64,000 nucleotides of DNA from Dama dama (Eukaryota > Chordata > Mammalia > Artiodactyla > Cervidae), in assembly GCF_033118175.1 (NCBI RefSeq), contig NC_083692.1, positions 13,079,501-13,143,500 of the forward strand, given 5' to 3'. Below, in pieces: positions 43,989 to 56,530 of the stretch (position 1 is its first letter; every line of letters begins with the position of its first letter). A model generated the notes under the pieces. It saw nothing but the letters and a program-made list of their open reading frames with translations. It made no database searches and was not told where the DNA came from. Both the position numbers and the translations under genes were made by a program.

Positions 43989-44438
43989 CAGCTCTGCTCA
44001 ATAGAAATAAAGTAATTATAAATTTCCTGGAAGCCTTATTAAAAAAACAGCACAGACAAGTATGTTAAATTAATTTTAATAATATATTTATGCAGCCCAA
44101 TCTATTAAAACATTATCATTTCAACATCTAATTAATGTAAAATGTAAATGAGATAGTTTATATCTTTTTTTAATGCTAAGTCCTTGAAGTCTAGTACATA
44201 TTTTACACTTAGGCTGCACATTGCTATTCAGATAATAAGTTTTCAAAGATTTAAGCAAAATATGGTTCTATCAGAATGATAAAGTTGTGTTTAATGGAAA
44301 ATATTTTACACTATTTCAGTTTTTAAATTTAAATTTATTATACTTAAATTTTAAAATGACTTTTCTCATTCACCCTAACCTTAATTTAATTACTCAATAG
44401 CCACATAGGTCTAGTGGCTTTTATTTTGGAAAGCATAG
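43989..44438. repeat. Old non-autonomous DNA transposon, family unsure
   Basis: A familiar AT-rich mammalian element: 'ctctgctcaatagaaataaa', 'ttaattttaataatatattt', 'ttatcatttcaacatctaat', 'ttttacacttaggctgcaca' and 'caatagccacataggtctag'. A left terminal repeat is suggested by 'cagctctgctcaatag', and the right one is decayed. Probably hAT-like. Confidence 0.6.
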
Positions 44439-45329
44439 TTTATAGAAAGTTAGTATAAGCTTTTTTTTTCCCCCCCATATTACTTCCAGAGTTTACAACT
44501 ATGAAAATAAAAGATAAATCTCATCTGTATCCAATGCAGAAAGAACTGAAGGCATTTGCTGTAAATATTTCATACATCTTTCATCTCTCAGTGATGGTCT
44601 CCAATAAGAATAAGACAAGGCAGGTACTGCAAACAGGTGGTCTGTTACTCCAACTTTATTTTCTTAGAGAACAGAAGTACAGCTGGTTGAATATAAACAG
44701 GGTAACAAGCTGGCTAATCTAAGATATTCATACCATCAATAACTCCTGCAACTGAATAATTTTGAAAGGTATTTGTAATACTGTTATAGAGTCAAGAACT
44801 AACAAACAACTACTAATTTTTAATAAAAGTATGCATAAATTATGTTGAGTGTGAAACCAATAATTATTTAAAGTATGGAACTAATTACACACAAGTAGTC
44901 TTGCAATTGTCTGATAGAAGTATGAAGAATAAAATCATCATGATGCCTTTAAAGGATAGGTTGAGAAGAAACCATCCTAGTTAAATAAACATAAACTTAC
45001 ACCTAAGGAGGCCCCAGGGCACTTAAGCTTGCTCAGGGCTACTCCTGTTATCTGCTAGGTAAACTCCCAACAGTGAGACTCAGAATTTTTCTTCCTTTCA
45101 GCCAGCTTTCTTCAGTTTATCTCCCACAGACGTTTGGGTCATCATCTTTAAAGACACAAACACCTCTCTTCTCTCGGAAAATTCCTCGAAGCTTCAGTGA
45201 TGATGAGAAACCGATGTTCAGAGTATTAATTGCAAAACAAAACAAAGAACAAAAACCTTCCATGCCATCATTCTCTAGGACCTGGAATTTCTTATTAGGT
45301 TTGGGTGGCACTTGCACAGCTTATTCTAG
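44439..45329. other. Unique AT-rich sequence
   Basis: A 159-codon frame at 45073-45552 runs into the next SINE, so its C-terminal half is SINE-derived and it is not called a gene. A T/C homopolymer pair lies at 44462-44476. Confidence 0.4.
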
Positions 45330-45538
45330 TACGTGTGTGCATGCTCAGATATATCCAACTCTTTGTGACTGTAGCCTGCTAGGCTCTTTGGTCCATGGAA
45401 TTTTCCAGGCAAGAATACTGGAGTGGGTTGCCATTTCCTACTGCAGGGGATCTTCCCAACTCAGGTATCGAACCCGTGTCTCTTGCATCTCCTGTACTGG
45501 CAGGCAGATTTTTACCAACTGTGCCACCTGGGAAGCCC
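45330..45538 (-). mobile_element. Bov-tA SINE
   Basis: Full minus-strand element with tail 'gtgtgtgcatgctcagatat' and head to 'cacctgggaagccccc'. Deletion of ~8 bp near 45370. TSD not clear. Confidence 0.93.
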
Positions 45539-46126
45539 CCAACATAGTCTAGACACCATCCTAAAATATGTGGAACCAAAAGGATATAATATTCATTCTA
45601 AATGATGTAGTTAGTATCTCTAGGTTGCAATTCATTTTTTTCTTGATCCTCAAATATCTAAAGTATCCAACACACTGTAATTAGTGTCAGTGGCTCTCCA
45701 CGGCAATGATTTTTATCAGAGCAGGGGAAGGATGTGTAATTCAAACATGCCTCCAGCATGAATGATTCTGAAAGCCTTTTCCCCACCTCTTCTATACTGA
45801 CAACTACTAAAATATCAGTGCATTTATATTCTGTAACAGCTAAATTACATAGTTAGACATCACTTTCAAAGAAACTTTTACATTTAGGTGAATGTGTCAC
45901 TTTTCAATAAAACTACTATGAAAACACACCCTAATTTAGCAAAAAGGTCAGTATTGGCTTTTGCATCATAAAAGAAAACCTCAAAGAGTTTCTCAAAGCA
46001 GCAAGTTGCTCTAAAACATTTGAATGGTTATTCAACTTTAAAAAAATGTTGAATACATAGCACCTTAGGAGGGGCATCTGTTGGAAAGTTAAGTGCACCT
46101 GTACCAGTAAAATAATTATTTGTTCT
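45539..46126. other. Unique sequence
   Basis: Nothing recognised. Confidence 0.4.
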
Positions 46127-46139
46127 AACTGAGGTTATT

Positions 46140-46265
46140 GGAAAAGGAAATGGCAACCCACTCCAGTACTCTTGCCTAGAGAATCCCCTGGAGAGAGGAG
46201 CCTGCTGGGCTACAGTCCATGGGGTTGCAAAGTCAGACATGCCTGAGTGACTGACACAGACATAC
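46140..46265 (+). mobile_element. Bov-A part of a SINE, 13-bp TSD
   Basis: 5'-truncated: starts at 'gaaaaggaaatggcaaccca'. Flanks 'aactgaggttatt' (46127-46139) and 'aactgaagttatt' (46266-46278) differ at one base. Confidence 0.93.
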
Positions 46266-46278
46266 AACTGAAGTTATT

Positions 46279-47639
46279 ACCATTTTGTTATTCAGGCCAG
46301 TAGAGCTGTCCCAATTGCCTGCAGTGCTGAAGGGACTACAGAGGGAATATCATATTGGGTAACATTTTATTTTCTAAAAACTGCAATGCCTCTTTGTTAA
46401 AGTAAGGATTCATCACATTGAAAGTTATTACTTCCGCTACCATAATTAAATTTGTGTTTCATTCTGAAGTGGCACTGGATCAATGAAAAACAATATTTAT
46501 ATCTCATGGTGCTTTATTGGTTTGTTTATTTTACCTTAAGTGGATTTTTTAAATGCTGCTGTTTAACAAACACATATGCAAACACACACGCACACAAAAT
46601 ATTTTCTGAAATGCCTTTATCATCCCATTTTATGAATTCTAGAGTTTTATTTTCTTAATGAGATAAATTATTTTAATAGTAGCTTCTTCTCATTTACTGA
46701 ATTGATACTAAAAGCAATCATCAACGGGGGAGAAAGTTATCTCAAGATGAAGTCAAGAGTTTTTTCAAGGATTCTGTATGAAAGAGGACTAAGATACAGA
46801 CTAGCAGCCTAATAAATCTCATTGGACAAACATAAGGATATCATGACAAGACATAATGTCAAATGAGATGAAAATAAGCAACTAATATATTTTCACCTTT
46901 AAAATGCCAGCAAATGAAAATATATGATAACTTATTTTTCAAGTAAGATTCTACATGATATCAGATGCCATTATTTTTCATCAAACCCATAGTTGGAAAC
47001 TTCTCTACTTTATCTGCTGTTCTTCTAGGCATCCTTCTACTTTTTGCCTCATCCTCCTTTTTCCATTTAGAGAAAAAAACATTATTTGTTGACAGATGAT
47101 AAGGTCTCTGCTTGACTTATACATCAAGTTAAATAGCTCCTTAGCATTTTAGCTAAATGATCTAATCTTAATCATACTGTCAGCATTTAAGATAGTGAAG
47201 GTCTTAGAAAATCATGTAACAAATTATTCATGAAAGATATACAAGGAAGATGAAAGTACGAAACTCATCTGTTCGATGATCTTATGTTAGTAGAAGTTGG
47301 AATTCATCAGTATTCGGGAGATGGAGTATGAACAAATATTAAAAGAAAAAGTCCCTGTGACTTAGTCTGGGTTGAGGTCACAATTAGACTACATAAATTA
47401 TTTAATTTATAAAAGAATACTGAAATTTCATAGCAGTAACTGGAGAAGATAAAAAACACTGCTTTATTTTGGTGGTAAAAACCCATCTCAGGGTTTCAAA
47501 AGTCACTGAAATATGTAGTTTCATCTGCTTCATTTAGTAGGCAGCAAATCATACTGTTTAATTTCATAAGAAATCTGACTTGCTCTAATCTGTGAGGCTC
47601 TGTATGAATGTATATTAGTAAAAAGCTATCCATAAATCA
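46279..47639. other. AT-rich SINE-free sequence
   Basis: About 1.4 kb with no ruminant SINE or LINE and no recognised gene. Confidence 0.45.
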
Positions 47640-47945
47640 CAATAGTAGTATGCTGAGTAAAAGAAGACAGACAAAAAAATCCCACAATATATGGTTTCAT
47701 TTTTTCAGAAATTCTAGAATAAGAAAAACTAAACTATGGTAACAGAAATCATATCAGTTGCTTATGGGGAGAAGAGGACTGGGGTGGGCATGAGGGAACT
47801 TTTAGAGGACATTAAAACATGCTGTTTCTTGTTAGGCGTTTTGGGGTTCATAACTGTATGCATTTGTCAAAATTCATTTGATAGTACACTTAAGAGCTGA
47901 GCATTTCACTGTATATAAGTTATACTTAAATAAACAAAATTTAAG
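47640..47945 (+). repeat. Old mammalian L1 3' UTR
   Basis: 'ggtttcattttttcagaaat', 'tggggagaagaggactgggg', 'tttgatagtacacttaagag' and 'gtatataagttatacttaaa' with an A-rich end match old L1M-type 3' UTRs. Confidence 0.65.
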
Positions 47946-49167
47946 ACGAACCAAAGCAAACGATTACTCAGGCAAACATCAAAATAAACCCCATATAAGA
48001 ATTTGGGTCTACCATTAAAAAGATTGTGAATCAACAAGGGCTCACTTGTATGGAAGAAAAGGGCAAAAATAAATTAGAGGATGCCCACCACAGAAAAATA
48101 GAAACCCACCACAGAAAAATGGAAACCCTATTATTGCCAAATCCTTAAAATACTAACTTAGAAATTTAGGGAAATCATTTCAATAAAAAGTTTAAAAACT
48201 CATTCATGTGAAATATACAAATCAAAGTGAATTTAAAGAAACATGCAAACTTTAGTTTCATCAAATATAGTTCATAAGCTAGTTTTAATGCTCAAATTTG
48301 GACCAATACATCACCTATTTCAAAATCTACTAAGGAGGCTTATTTTTATAATTCTATAACTTTTTTTTTTAATGTAAGTTTTACTTAGTGTTTTTCTGGC
48401 CATCATGGTTCTGTGAAAATGTTGGTTAAGGTGTGGAACAAAGCAGAACAAGAAATATTCCTTTATGCATATTTTATACAATTTTTAAAGTCCCAACAGG
48501 CTTATTGAAATATAGCATTGTGGCTCAAATCATGGTAAAGTTGTGATAATGGTGACTCCTAAATGGTGATTTCACTGCAGGCATGAGAACTGAAGAGTGA
48601 ACTTTCACAGGAAAAAAAAGAAAAACAAGAGAAATTCCTTTAAATTTCATATCTTGTTACATGAACAGCATGTTCCACATCCAGAAGCATACATAGTATA
48701 TATTTTCATAAATACTTTTCATTTAAATGTTGCCCCGAGCCATAGACACTGTAAATAAATGTATAGGAAAGCTCTCATTTGGCAATGCCAAGGCCCAGTG
48801 CTGTTAGGGCAAATATAATCTCAATGTTCTTCGTCTTCTACCAGCTACCACTGTGCCTGTTTGCTCCATTGATATTCACAGGAAATTTGTTTTATAATGA
48901 GAGAGGAGGAGAACATTGTTGGAGCTAAGGCCCTGAGAGACCTTAGGAAGCTGGAGGAAAAAGCAGGGCTTAAGTGATGGGTTGTAGCCAAAAAGCTGCA
49001 AGAACAATTAAAATTTCAAAAGAAAGATTCAAAACTTGAGGCATAAGCACAACTTCTTTTCCTGGGTAACATTCCAGCGCATAGTGCTGGAGAGGCCATG
49101 AATCTCCTTTCTATGGGAAGCTTGGTATTGCCCTAACAACCAGGGGACTGTTGAATTTGGGAAGAGA
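47946..49167. other. AT-rich SINE-free sequence
   Basis: No gene recognised. Contains the small tandem duplication annotated at 48084. Confidence 0.45.
48084..48125. repeat. 21-bp tandem duplication (2 copies)
   Basis: Two head-to-tail copies of a 21-bp unit starting 'cccaccacagaaaaat' (48084-48104 and 48105-48125). They differ by one base, indicating a recent slippage-type duplication. Confidence 0.92.
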
Positions 49168-49183
49168 TGAGGTCCTGCCCCAG

Positions 49184-49604
49184 CAGTCATGGATGTGAGA
49201 GTTGGACTATAAAGAAAGCTGAATGCCAAAGAATTGATGTTTTTGCTCTGTGGTGTAAGAAAAGACTCTTGAGAGTCCCTTGGACTGCAAGGAGATCCAA
49301 CGAGTTCATCCTAAAGGAAATCAGTCCTGAATGTTCATTGGAAGGACTGATGTTGAAGCTGAAACTCCAATACTTTGGCCACCTGATGTGAAGAACTGAC
49401 TCATTTGAAAAGACTCTGATGTTGGGGAAGATTGACGGCAGGAGGAGAAGGGATGACAGAGTACAATATGGTTGGATGGCATCGTCAACTCAATGGACAT
49501 GGGTTGGGATAAACTCCGGGAGTTGGTGATGGACAGGGAGGCCTGGCGTGCTGTGGTTCACGGGGTCGCAAAGAGTCGGACACGACTGAGCGACTGAACT
49601 GAAC
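49184..49604 (+). mobile_element. BovB LINE 3' fragment, 16-bp TSD
   Basis: About 420 bp of plus-strand BovB ('atggatgtgagagttggact' to the 'gactgaactgaac' end). Exact direct repeats 'tgaggtcctgccccag' at 49168-49183 and 49605-49620, the longest clean TSD in the window. The first three bases may be shared with the element's own end. Confidence 0.96.
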
Positions 49605-49620
49605 TGAGGTCCTGCCCCAG

Positions 49621-52298
49621 GGAAATAGGTGGCTCTCATGATAGATGCTTTCATGGTGGGGCATATACAATTAGATTTTAAGGACAATGCTTTATGGATG
49701 ACAGAGCAATAGAGAAAGAAACAATGATTGATTTGGGTAATACCTGATATCTGAAAGTGATTGACTGACGTGTGGGTACATACAACACATGCCTGAGGGA
49801 TGTCCCAGAAATAACTGGCTAACATTTTCAGAGAGCTAAATTCTGACAGTCAGCCCAGTATTGATTACTACCATCATAACCTGGACAATAGTTATAGACT
49901 GGTGGAGTCGATGGGAATTTGACTTACTCACTGATATTCTGTTTAATTGATTCTAGAAATCTTTTATTGTAGAAACAAGGCGGATGTGCTAATAAAATAT
50001 ATATGACTTCATGTATAATGGAATCCACTACAGCAAAGCGAAAGTAGGCTCAACATGTTTTTGTGGATAAAATCTATTACTCATATTTCTGCAGCCATAC
50101 GTGGATATTTTCTATTTCATGTTGCAAATCTGGTTTCCACTCCACAGGCACTCAGTAGCATTTACTTAATTTTTATTACATCCTTATGCAATGGTACTGT
50201 TGTTATTTTACAGTAAAGTTTAAGTCAGCTCAATTCTAACATCAGAGACTCATTAAGAGTGAGCAATTTGGTGCTTAATGAGTTGTTAACCCTGAGTAAA
50301 TATATTAAAATAATAGAGTGATAAATTTAAATCGAATTGCATTGGGCTTGCTTTTTGTTCAATAATGTCTTCTGCAGCAAGAGAAAGAGCCACTTAAAAA
50401 GCAATTTTTGACAAAATATATTCTGAATCACTTATACTTACTTCTCAGTTACTATCTATCTCTTCCTTATTTGATTCTTCATCTTGTTGAGACAGTCTCT
50501 TTTAAATAGTCATTGCTATGAATATTTCCAATTTTATTTCTAAAAGGAACAATACAATTAACAGTGAATAAGTCTCGGACAAAAAATAACAATGTCCCTG
50601 AGATAACTCCGCACATTAGAAAGATTTTATTGGATAAGTAATTAAAATTCACAGCACATTTGTCAACAGTGGGTTCATGGATAGACAAACGCGGAGCCTC
50701 TCAGTTCACTTGTTATGCACTTAAACCATGGCCTATGTGACAATTCTTAACCAACATCTCAGCTCTCTGTGGTTTGAATCAAAGCTGTCGATGTTAGTGA
50801 CACAAATAAAATTCTATTACTCTAAGTCCCACAGAACCTCGGGAACAACTGACGAGATAGAGTTTAATCTGTCTCATGGCTCATCAACAAAAACAGTTTA
50901 GTTCAAATGGCAGACATCTTCCCCACATCCCTGTAAGAAATCAATAGGGACAGCTGGACTTAAAACTCACAAGTGGAGTTGGAGGGACGAATGATGGAAA
51001 AAAAATCCTCTGACTCAAAAACGAAGCATATTTGAGTTAGGACCAATTGAGTAAGGCCAAACATGCAATTCTAAAATAGTCATATGAGAGCCATTTACAT
51101 AACCAAAACAATATTTTGATTTACAGTGTTAGAATAGTCATATAAAACACAAATTAAGGAACAAAACTATGTGTGAATGAGAGCCCCTTCTATACTAGAA
51201 TGGGCAAAATGTAGAAACAGATTTCTTGACAGGTAACATCTTCCTGAAATGAATCTGAAATGACCTATAATCATATCTGAGCATGACAGTGAGGTTAGTC
51301 ACCCAGCTAGATATATCACCTAATAATTACTTACTCAAAGGGAAATGGGAATTCAAAGGTAAACCATTAATAAGCCTGAGAAGTCAAACACAATACAGTC
51401 TGGAGAATTCAAACTCACACCACCTTTAAAGTATCATATATCTACAAATGAACACAGGTGAACATGTAACACTAAAGACCTTTTCCTCTTCAAGTACTAG
51501 GTCTCACAGCGTCAACAGCCTACTGAATCCTGATCACTAAGTATTGCTGGTGTTTGGAAAGGCAGTATGTATGTATAACATATATGGAAGGAGGTATTTT
51601 ACATATATACTTGTGATGTATCTTAGAGTATCTAGAAATAAGATACAAAGTATTTGTATCTTGGGTCTTCCATTTACATATATAGATTTCTCTCTCTTGC
51701 TCTCTTTGACTCTTTCTTTAAAATCTATGTGTGCATGGTTGAATGTGTATTTGAAAGCATACAAATTTATATATTTGTCTCAAATAAATTTGCCATCTAA
51801 CTTTAACACATTGCTAGCCTGATTTTTAAACCATGCAATTAAAAGAGGTGTTGACAGCACTGGAAAGAAGCGTCCAGCAAAGATACATCATGGCGGTGAT
51901 CCAAGGGCTTCCTTGATGCTAGCATGTGGTGAAAAAGACAAAGATCTCATAGCAAAAGCTGCAATAAAAGCTTTCCAAGAAGTCAAGGAAAGAGATAGTT
52001 ATTATAGTGACAAAACTGTCTTACAGAACAATTTATCCTGCTTTACTTCATAAAAAGAGCAATAACTTAAGTTTGCATAACACCTTTCATTCAAAAGAAA
52101 GTAGTCTACATGCAACGAAGCTGACTTTAAGATATAAAGCTCTGAAAATCTCCAATGAAATGCTGCTATATTCTCTTAGAAGAATAGTAAAGGCTCTAAA
52201 AATGGCTCACAAAGAAAAAGTCTGGCACAGACATTCTGAGAGGAAAATGCAGAGAAGACTCAACTGCGTAAGGTAGGAGAAGCACTAAGATAGCAATC
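49621..52298. other. 2.7 kb AT-rich, repeat-poor sequence
   Basis: No interspersed repeat that I can name and no recognisable gene. Frames of 66-92 codons (50479, 51537, 51544, 52007) are AT-driven or lysine-rich, with no domain. The lack of ruminant insertions over this length stands out against the rest of the window. Confidence 0.45.
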
Positions 52299-52380
52299 AG
52301 GAGATGGTGAAGGACAGGGAAGCCTGGTGTGCTGCAGCCCAAGGGGTCTCAAAGAGTTGGACATGACTGAGTGACTGAAA
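52299..52380 (+). mobile_element. BovB 3'-terminal fragment
   Basis: Last ~80 bp of BovB ('gatggtgaaggacaggga' to 'gactgagtgactgaa'). Confidence 0.88.
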
Positions 52381-52668
52381 CATGGCTAAAGTTATTGATA
52401 TGGTCTAGGAGTTATTAATATTTAGTTACTAGCATGTTCATTATGGTCTAGAGATGATAATAAATAGATTAATGGAGCCTGCAGCAAGTACTGTTAGGCT
52501 AATAATTTGTTTATGCCAATTAATTAGTGATAAAGAAACTAAAGTATAGGAATGTACATGAATAGCTGGTGTTGGTACAGAAGAAAGTAGGGATGAATAC
52601 AGTTGTCACAAAAATCTTGGATGAAAAAGGATTTCAATAACACCTTCTCTCAAAGAACACAAAAAGGG

Positions 52669-52750
52669 AATTGGTGATGGACAGGGAAGCCTGGTGTGCT
52701 GCAGTCCATGGGGTCGCAAACAGTCAGATGCGACTGAGCGACTGAACTCA
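52669..52750 (+). mobile_element. BovB 3'-terminal fragment
   Basis: Another ~80-bp BovB end ('ttggtgatggacagggaagc' to 'gcgactgaactcaa') starting at nearly the same consensus point as the one 370 bp upstream. Confidence 0.88.
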
Positions 52751-53040
52751 ACTTTGATTTTCATGTCCAAAGAATTTCAAGTGTCATGACAGTAAAATTT
52801 GCTGGCATTCTGCCATCAGCCTACAAACAAGGTGTGTTCTAGAAGCATTTCTCCACCATAGCCACAGGCCAAGAATGCAGGAGGGGGAGGAGTAAGACAA
52901 GGAAGGGAGGAAAGCTAAGCAAGCGGGGGAAGCTTTAGGATTGAAAAAGAGAATTCCATGTTGGTGAGTGCTTCATCTTAAAGACCCTGTTCTGGTCCAC
53001 TCCTCTCCTCAATATTGGGCACTGCAAAGTAGACCAGCAT

Positions 53041-53200
53041 GGGCTTCTTTCTCTTTTAATATTTATCGTTATTATTTACTCATTATTTGGCGGCACTGAG
53101 TGGCTTGCGGGATCTCAGTTCCCCGACCAGGGACCCAACTCTGGCCCCCTGAAGTGAAGGCATGGAGTCCTAACCAGCGGGCTGCCAGGGATGTCCTGGT
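53041..53200 (-). mobile_element. CHR-type SINE
   Basis: Minus strand. 'ttaatatttatcgttattat' tail side, then 'gcggcactgagtggcttgcg', 'gatctcagttccccgaccag' and 'ggagtcctaaccagcgggc'. Body shortened. Confidence 0.8.
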
Positions 53201-54351
53201 TCGTTCGTGTTTAAATAAGGAAACTGAATTGCAATCAAGGCTCTACCACCAACTCCTAGGCTCTTCAATACCTTATTTAACCTTATGGAGATCATCCAGA
53301 TAGGCCCCCTCACTTTACAAATGAGAAAGTGGAATCTGGAGAATTCTTGCAGCCTAAGCTCTAATACGCTTGTGGATAATGGTTTTTATTTATTAAGAAT
53401 TGCCAGCACAATAGGATGCTGTCTCTGAAATGGGATGGTTTCTTTATCAAGAAGATTTTTTTCCTCTTTAAAGTATTTTATTTGGCTTTGAATGAATGCT
53501 AGTAGAAAGAATTTTTACAATCACCTGTGAAATATTAACTACACTGGAAACCAAGTCAAACCAGACCCATCACATGCTGGAGTCCATGAAACGACTGACT
53601 ACATCATGTTCCTTCCACAGCCTATTTCCAATAAGCCCCCTACTCACCATCTGACCATATCCAACATCATACAATGAACATTTCAAAACAAAACAAAGCA
53701 AAACTATTACTTTGACAGAGTTTCAGATACATCTTTATATTCCATATGTTTGCTTATTCACTTTATCCAATGTTCTGATCACGTAAAACTCAAGATTATC
53801 ACTCACGAAAAATATCAGCTTTCCTTATTTCTGTTCTTTTGCTGATTTCAAGTTATATTACATGTGCTCAAATACAGAATATAAAGCATGACGTGTCCTA
53901 GCTGGCAATGTACTTTAATTTGGATTCCTAATTATGATTGACTCTGTTACTAAGAATGCCAAGTGTTTGGCACATGCATCTCCCAGGGCCTGGGGAAAAG
54001 AAAAATGAAAAGTCAATTTCTCTGTTGCTGTGATTAGATAAGCAGAGGCAGGCAGTCGTGCTCATTTGAAGGAGTACCATATGCTAAGCCACAAGCTTGG
54101 CCTTCACATGCTGTAAAACCAATGTGCATGCACAGCTAAGACACAGGGAAAGTCAGTGGTGTGTGTACACTAATTAATAAGTCAGTAGCAGATTGCTGTC
54201 CACTCGTAACTCATCTTTAGGAGACTATTACGAAAAGGTATGCCAAGGTTCTTCACTATATCCAGGTTGTGTTTAGCAAGTGTCTTCCTAAAACTAAAAA
54301 GATCATTATAATTCCACTCGGTCCATATATACTTGATTAGTAAGAGTTCTC
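53201..54351. other. Unique sequence
   Basis: About 1.1 kb without recognised repeat or gene. Confidence 0.4.
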
Positions 54352-54530
54352 TTTTTTTTTATTGAAAAGTGCCTTTAATTGAAATATAGTTGATTTACAA
54401 TATTGTGTTATTTCAGACGTACAAGCACAGGGAGTCAGTATTTTTGCAAATTGTATTCTATTATAGGCTACTACGAGATACTGGGTATGATTCCTGATAC
54501 TATATAGTAAACCCTGTTGCTTAAGAGTTG
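54352..54530 (-). mobile_element. L1 3' UTR fragment
   Basis: Minus-strand L1 end: T-run at 54352-54360, 'ttgaaatatagttgatttac', 'aatattgtgttatttcagac' and 'gatactatatagtaaaccct'. Confidence 0.8.
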
Positions 54531-56274
54531 TTCAGTCTTTATCAAAGTTCTCACACAGATTTCACCCGGATCTTTTCAGGCTGTGTCACATTCTTTCAGA
54601 AAGGTTCATGCCCTTCCTGTTACTGTCTCGGCCATGAGTCCTCACATAGGTCTCGCAGACCAGGTGAGGATGAGGGTCCCTCTGGTTGTAGGTCTACCAG
54701 TTTCCTTCCTTTGACCAAACTCATCCTCGTGGCAAGGGTGAAATCATGAAACTAAAATTCACTCTATATTTTCAAGCAGTTTTTAACACAAAAGCACTCA
54801 TTTCTCATGCTACCCACTGACAGGAGAGATGCAACACATTTATTAAGACGTCAAAGCCCTTAGAGGGCTTCACGTCCTCTGACTCGAACACCTGAAAATT
54901 CCTCTTGATTTGAGACAGAAAGGACCTTTGGTTGCTTCGTCTCTTTTATTTTCAAGTGCAGATAGGGTATCCTCAACCACCTGACCTCCGCTCCTACTCA
55001 ACATCTACGCTTGTCTGGGATGATGCAGAAAGCAGTTTCACATGCTCATCTGCAGCACGTGAGTTCCTATTCAACCTCTCCTGTTCACTCACCCCTTCTC
55101 TCAAGTGGGGACTTGCCCATTCTTCCTGCTGTGGATCACCTCAGGTGAGAGTCCTGAGCTGACAGCTGCTGTAGGATCTTCTGCTATCTCTCAAGCAAGG
55201 CAGGTGACTTCAGCTGGCCAGCTGGGCCCCTAGAGTGCTGAAGCTGTACTCTTGCTTCCAGCTGGGTGAGAAAAACAGTCTCTTCTCCAAATCTGTACGA
55301 AACACTGCCCTCCAGGCCTCAGAGTTACAGTGTTTGTGCCCCAAGTCCCACAAGGTTTCGAGTTAACTTGCTGCCATCTCTTCTGCCTGCATTCTCTGTT
55401 CCTTACCTCCACAGTCACTTCCTCTATCACCTTATGACTATTTCCCTCTGGTCCTCCAGTTAAGAAACAAAATTCCACAACCATATGGACTCAGGCAAGT
55501 AATCGCCCATCTGTGGGGAGTTCATTTATTTATTTTTTTCTTGTTTGTTTTACTAGACTCACTAATCCAACCTCTGGGATACTCTTAGAACATTCCATCT
55601 GACTTTTAGATTGACACAATATCCCCTCTCTTCAAATGCACTTTTTCCCAGTGGGCCCCAACCATGGCTTTTATTCATTATACATTTCCACTTGGCTGAA
55701 CCCTCTGGAACGGGGAGAGTTTACAATTGGAAAATGGCCTCAAACTCTCTGTAGAACTTGCTGTTTGTCATTCAGGCCAAAAAAAAAAAAAAGTAATTAA
55801 ACTGTCCAGGGGAAAAAATTACCTGGTGATGGTCAGAAACTCTACTACTTCAAAATCTATTTTCTTAAGCAATGGATTGTAAGTTTATGATGACTTCACG
55901 GGGTTGGAGCAGACATTGCTTATAGAATGCAGTTCTCCAAAGATGTAATCAGCTTAATCTCTTCATCCAGCCATCATTATCAGTGAAAAAAGACCTGCCT
56001 CTCTCCAAACATGAACAATCTGTAATGATTGGGAAGAACAGCCTACAGTGACTGCACAGTCATTCTGCGGAGTGGCTTGAGTGCAACCTCTAGTTTCTAG
56101 AAAAGGAGGGAGAGGGGGAAAGAATGTACCCAAATAGTGGTGGTTTATTCCAGCAGGTGATGCTGTTTATCTAGAGGCTGACTTCTCCTTCCATCAACCA
56201 AAATATACCTTTCTTCACCTTAAAAATAAAAAATCACGGACACTGTAAAAAGTTATTAAAGAGGACCATGCTCA
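54531..56274. other. Unique sequence
   Basis: About 1.7 kb with pyrimidine-rich, mildly GC-richer parts (54930-55500) and short frames on both strands. One 'cctcaggtgagag' at 55139 looks like a splice donor but has no supporting frame. A12-13 run near 55780. No gene called. Confidence 0.4.
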
Positions 56275-56470
56275 TTCCCGGATGGCTCACCGGTAAAGAA
56301 TCCTCCTGCAATGCAGGAGATTCAGGTTCAATCCCTGGGTCAAGAAGATCCCCTGAAGGAAGGAATGGCAATCCGTTCCAGTATTCTTGCCTGGAGGATC
56401 CCGTAGAGGAGCCTGACAGGCTACAGCTCATGGGGTCACAAAGAGTCAGACATGACTGAAGTGACTCAGC
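56275..56470 (+). mobile_element. Bov-tA SINE
   Basis: Plus-strand element from 'cccggatggctcaccggtaa' to 'gaagtgactcagcacgc', with small internal deletions. Flanks 'catgctc' and 'catgtgctc' are a possible TSD. Confidence 0.92.
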
Positions 56471-56530
56471 ACGCATGTGCTCGGGATTTAGAGGGAAATT
56501 ACCCTCTCTAGGTGTGTTGTGTTTAGATCA

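Noticed and set aside
45073..45552. 159-codon plus frame
   Set aside because: Its C-terminal half is antisense Bov-tA, and the N-terminal half has no recognisable domain or start context.
55139..55151. Splice-donor-like 'cctcaggtgagag'
   Set aside because: No open frame with matching acceptor or conserved exon context. Such matches occur often by chance.
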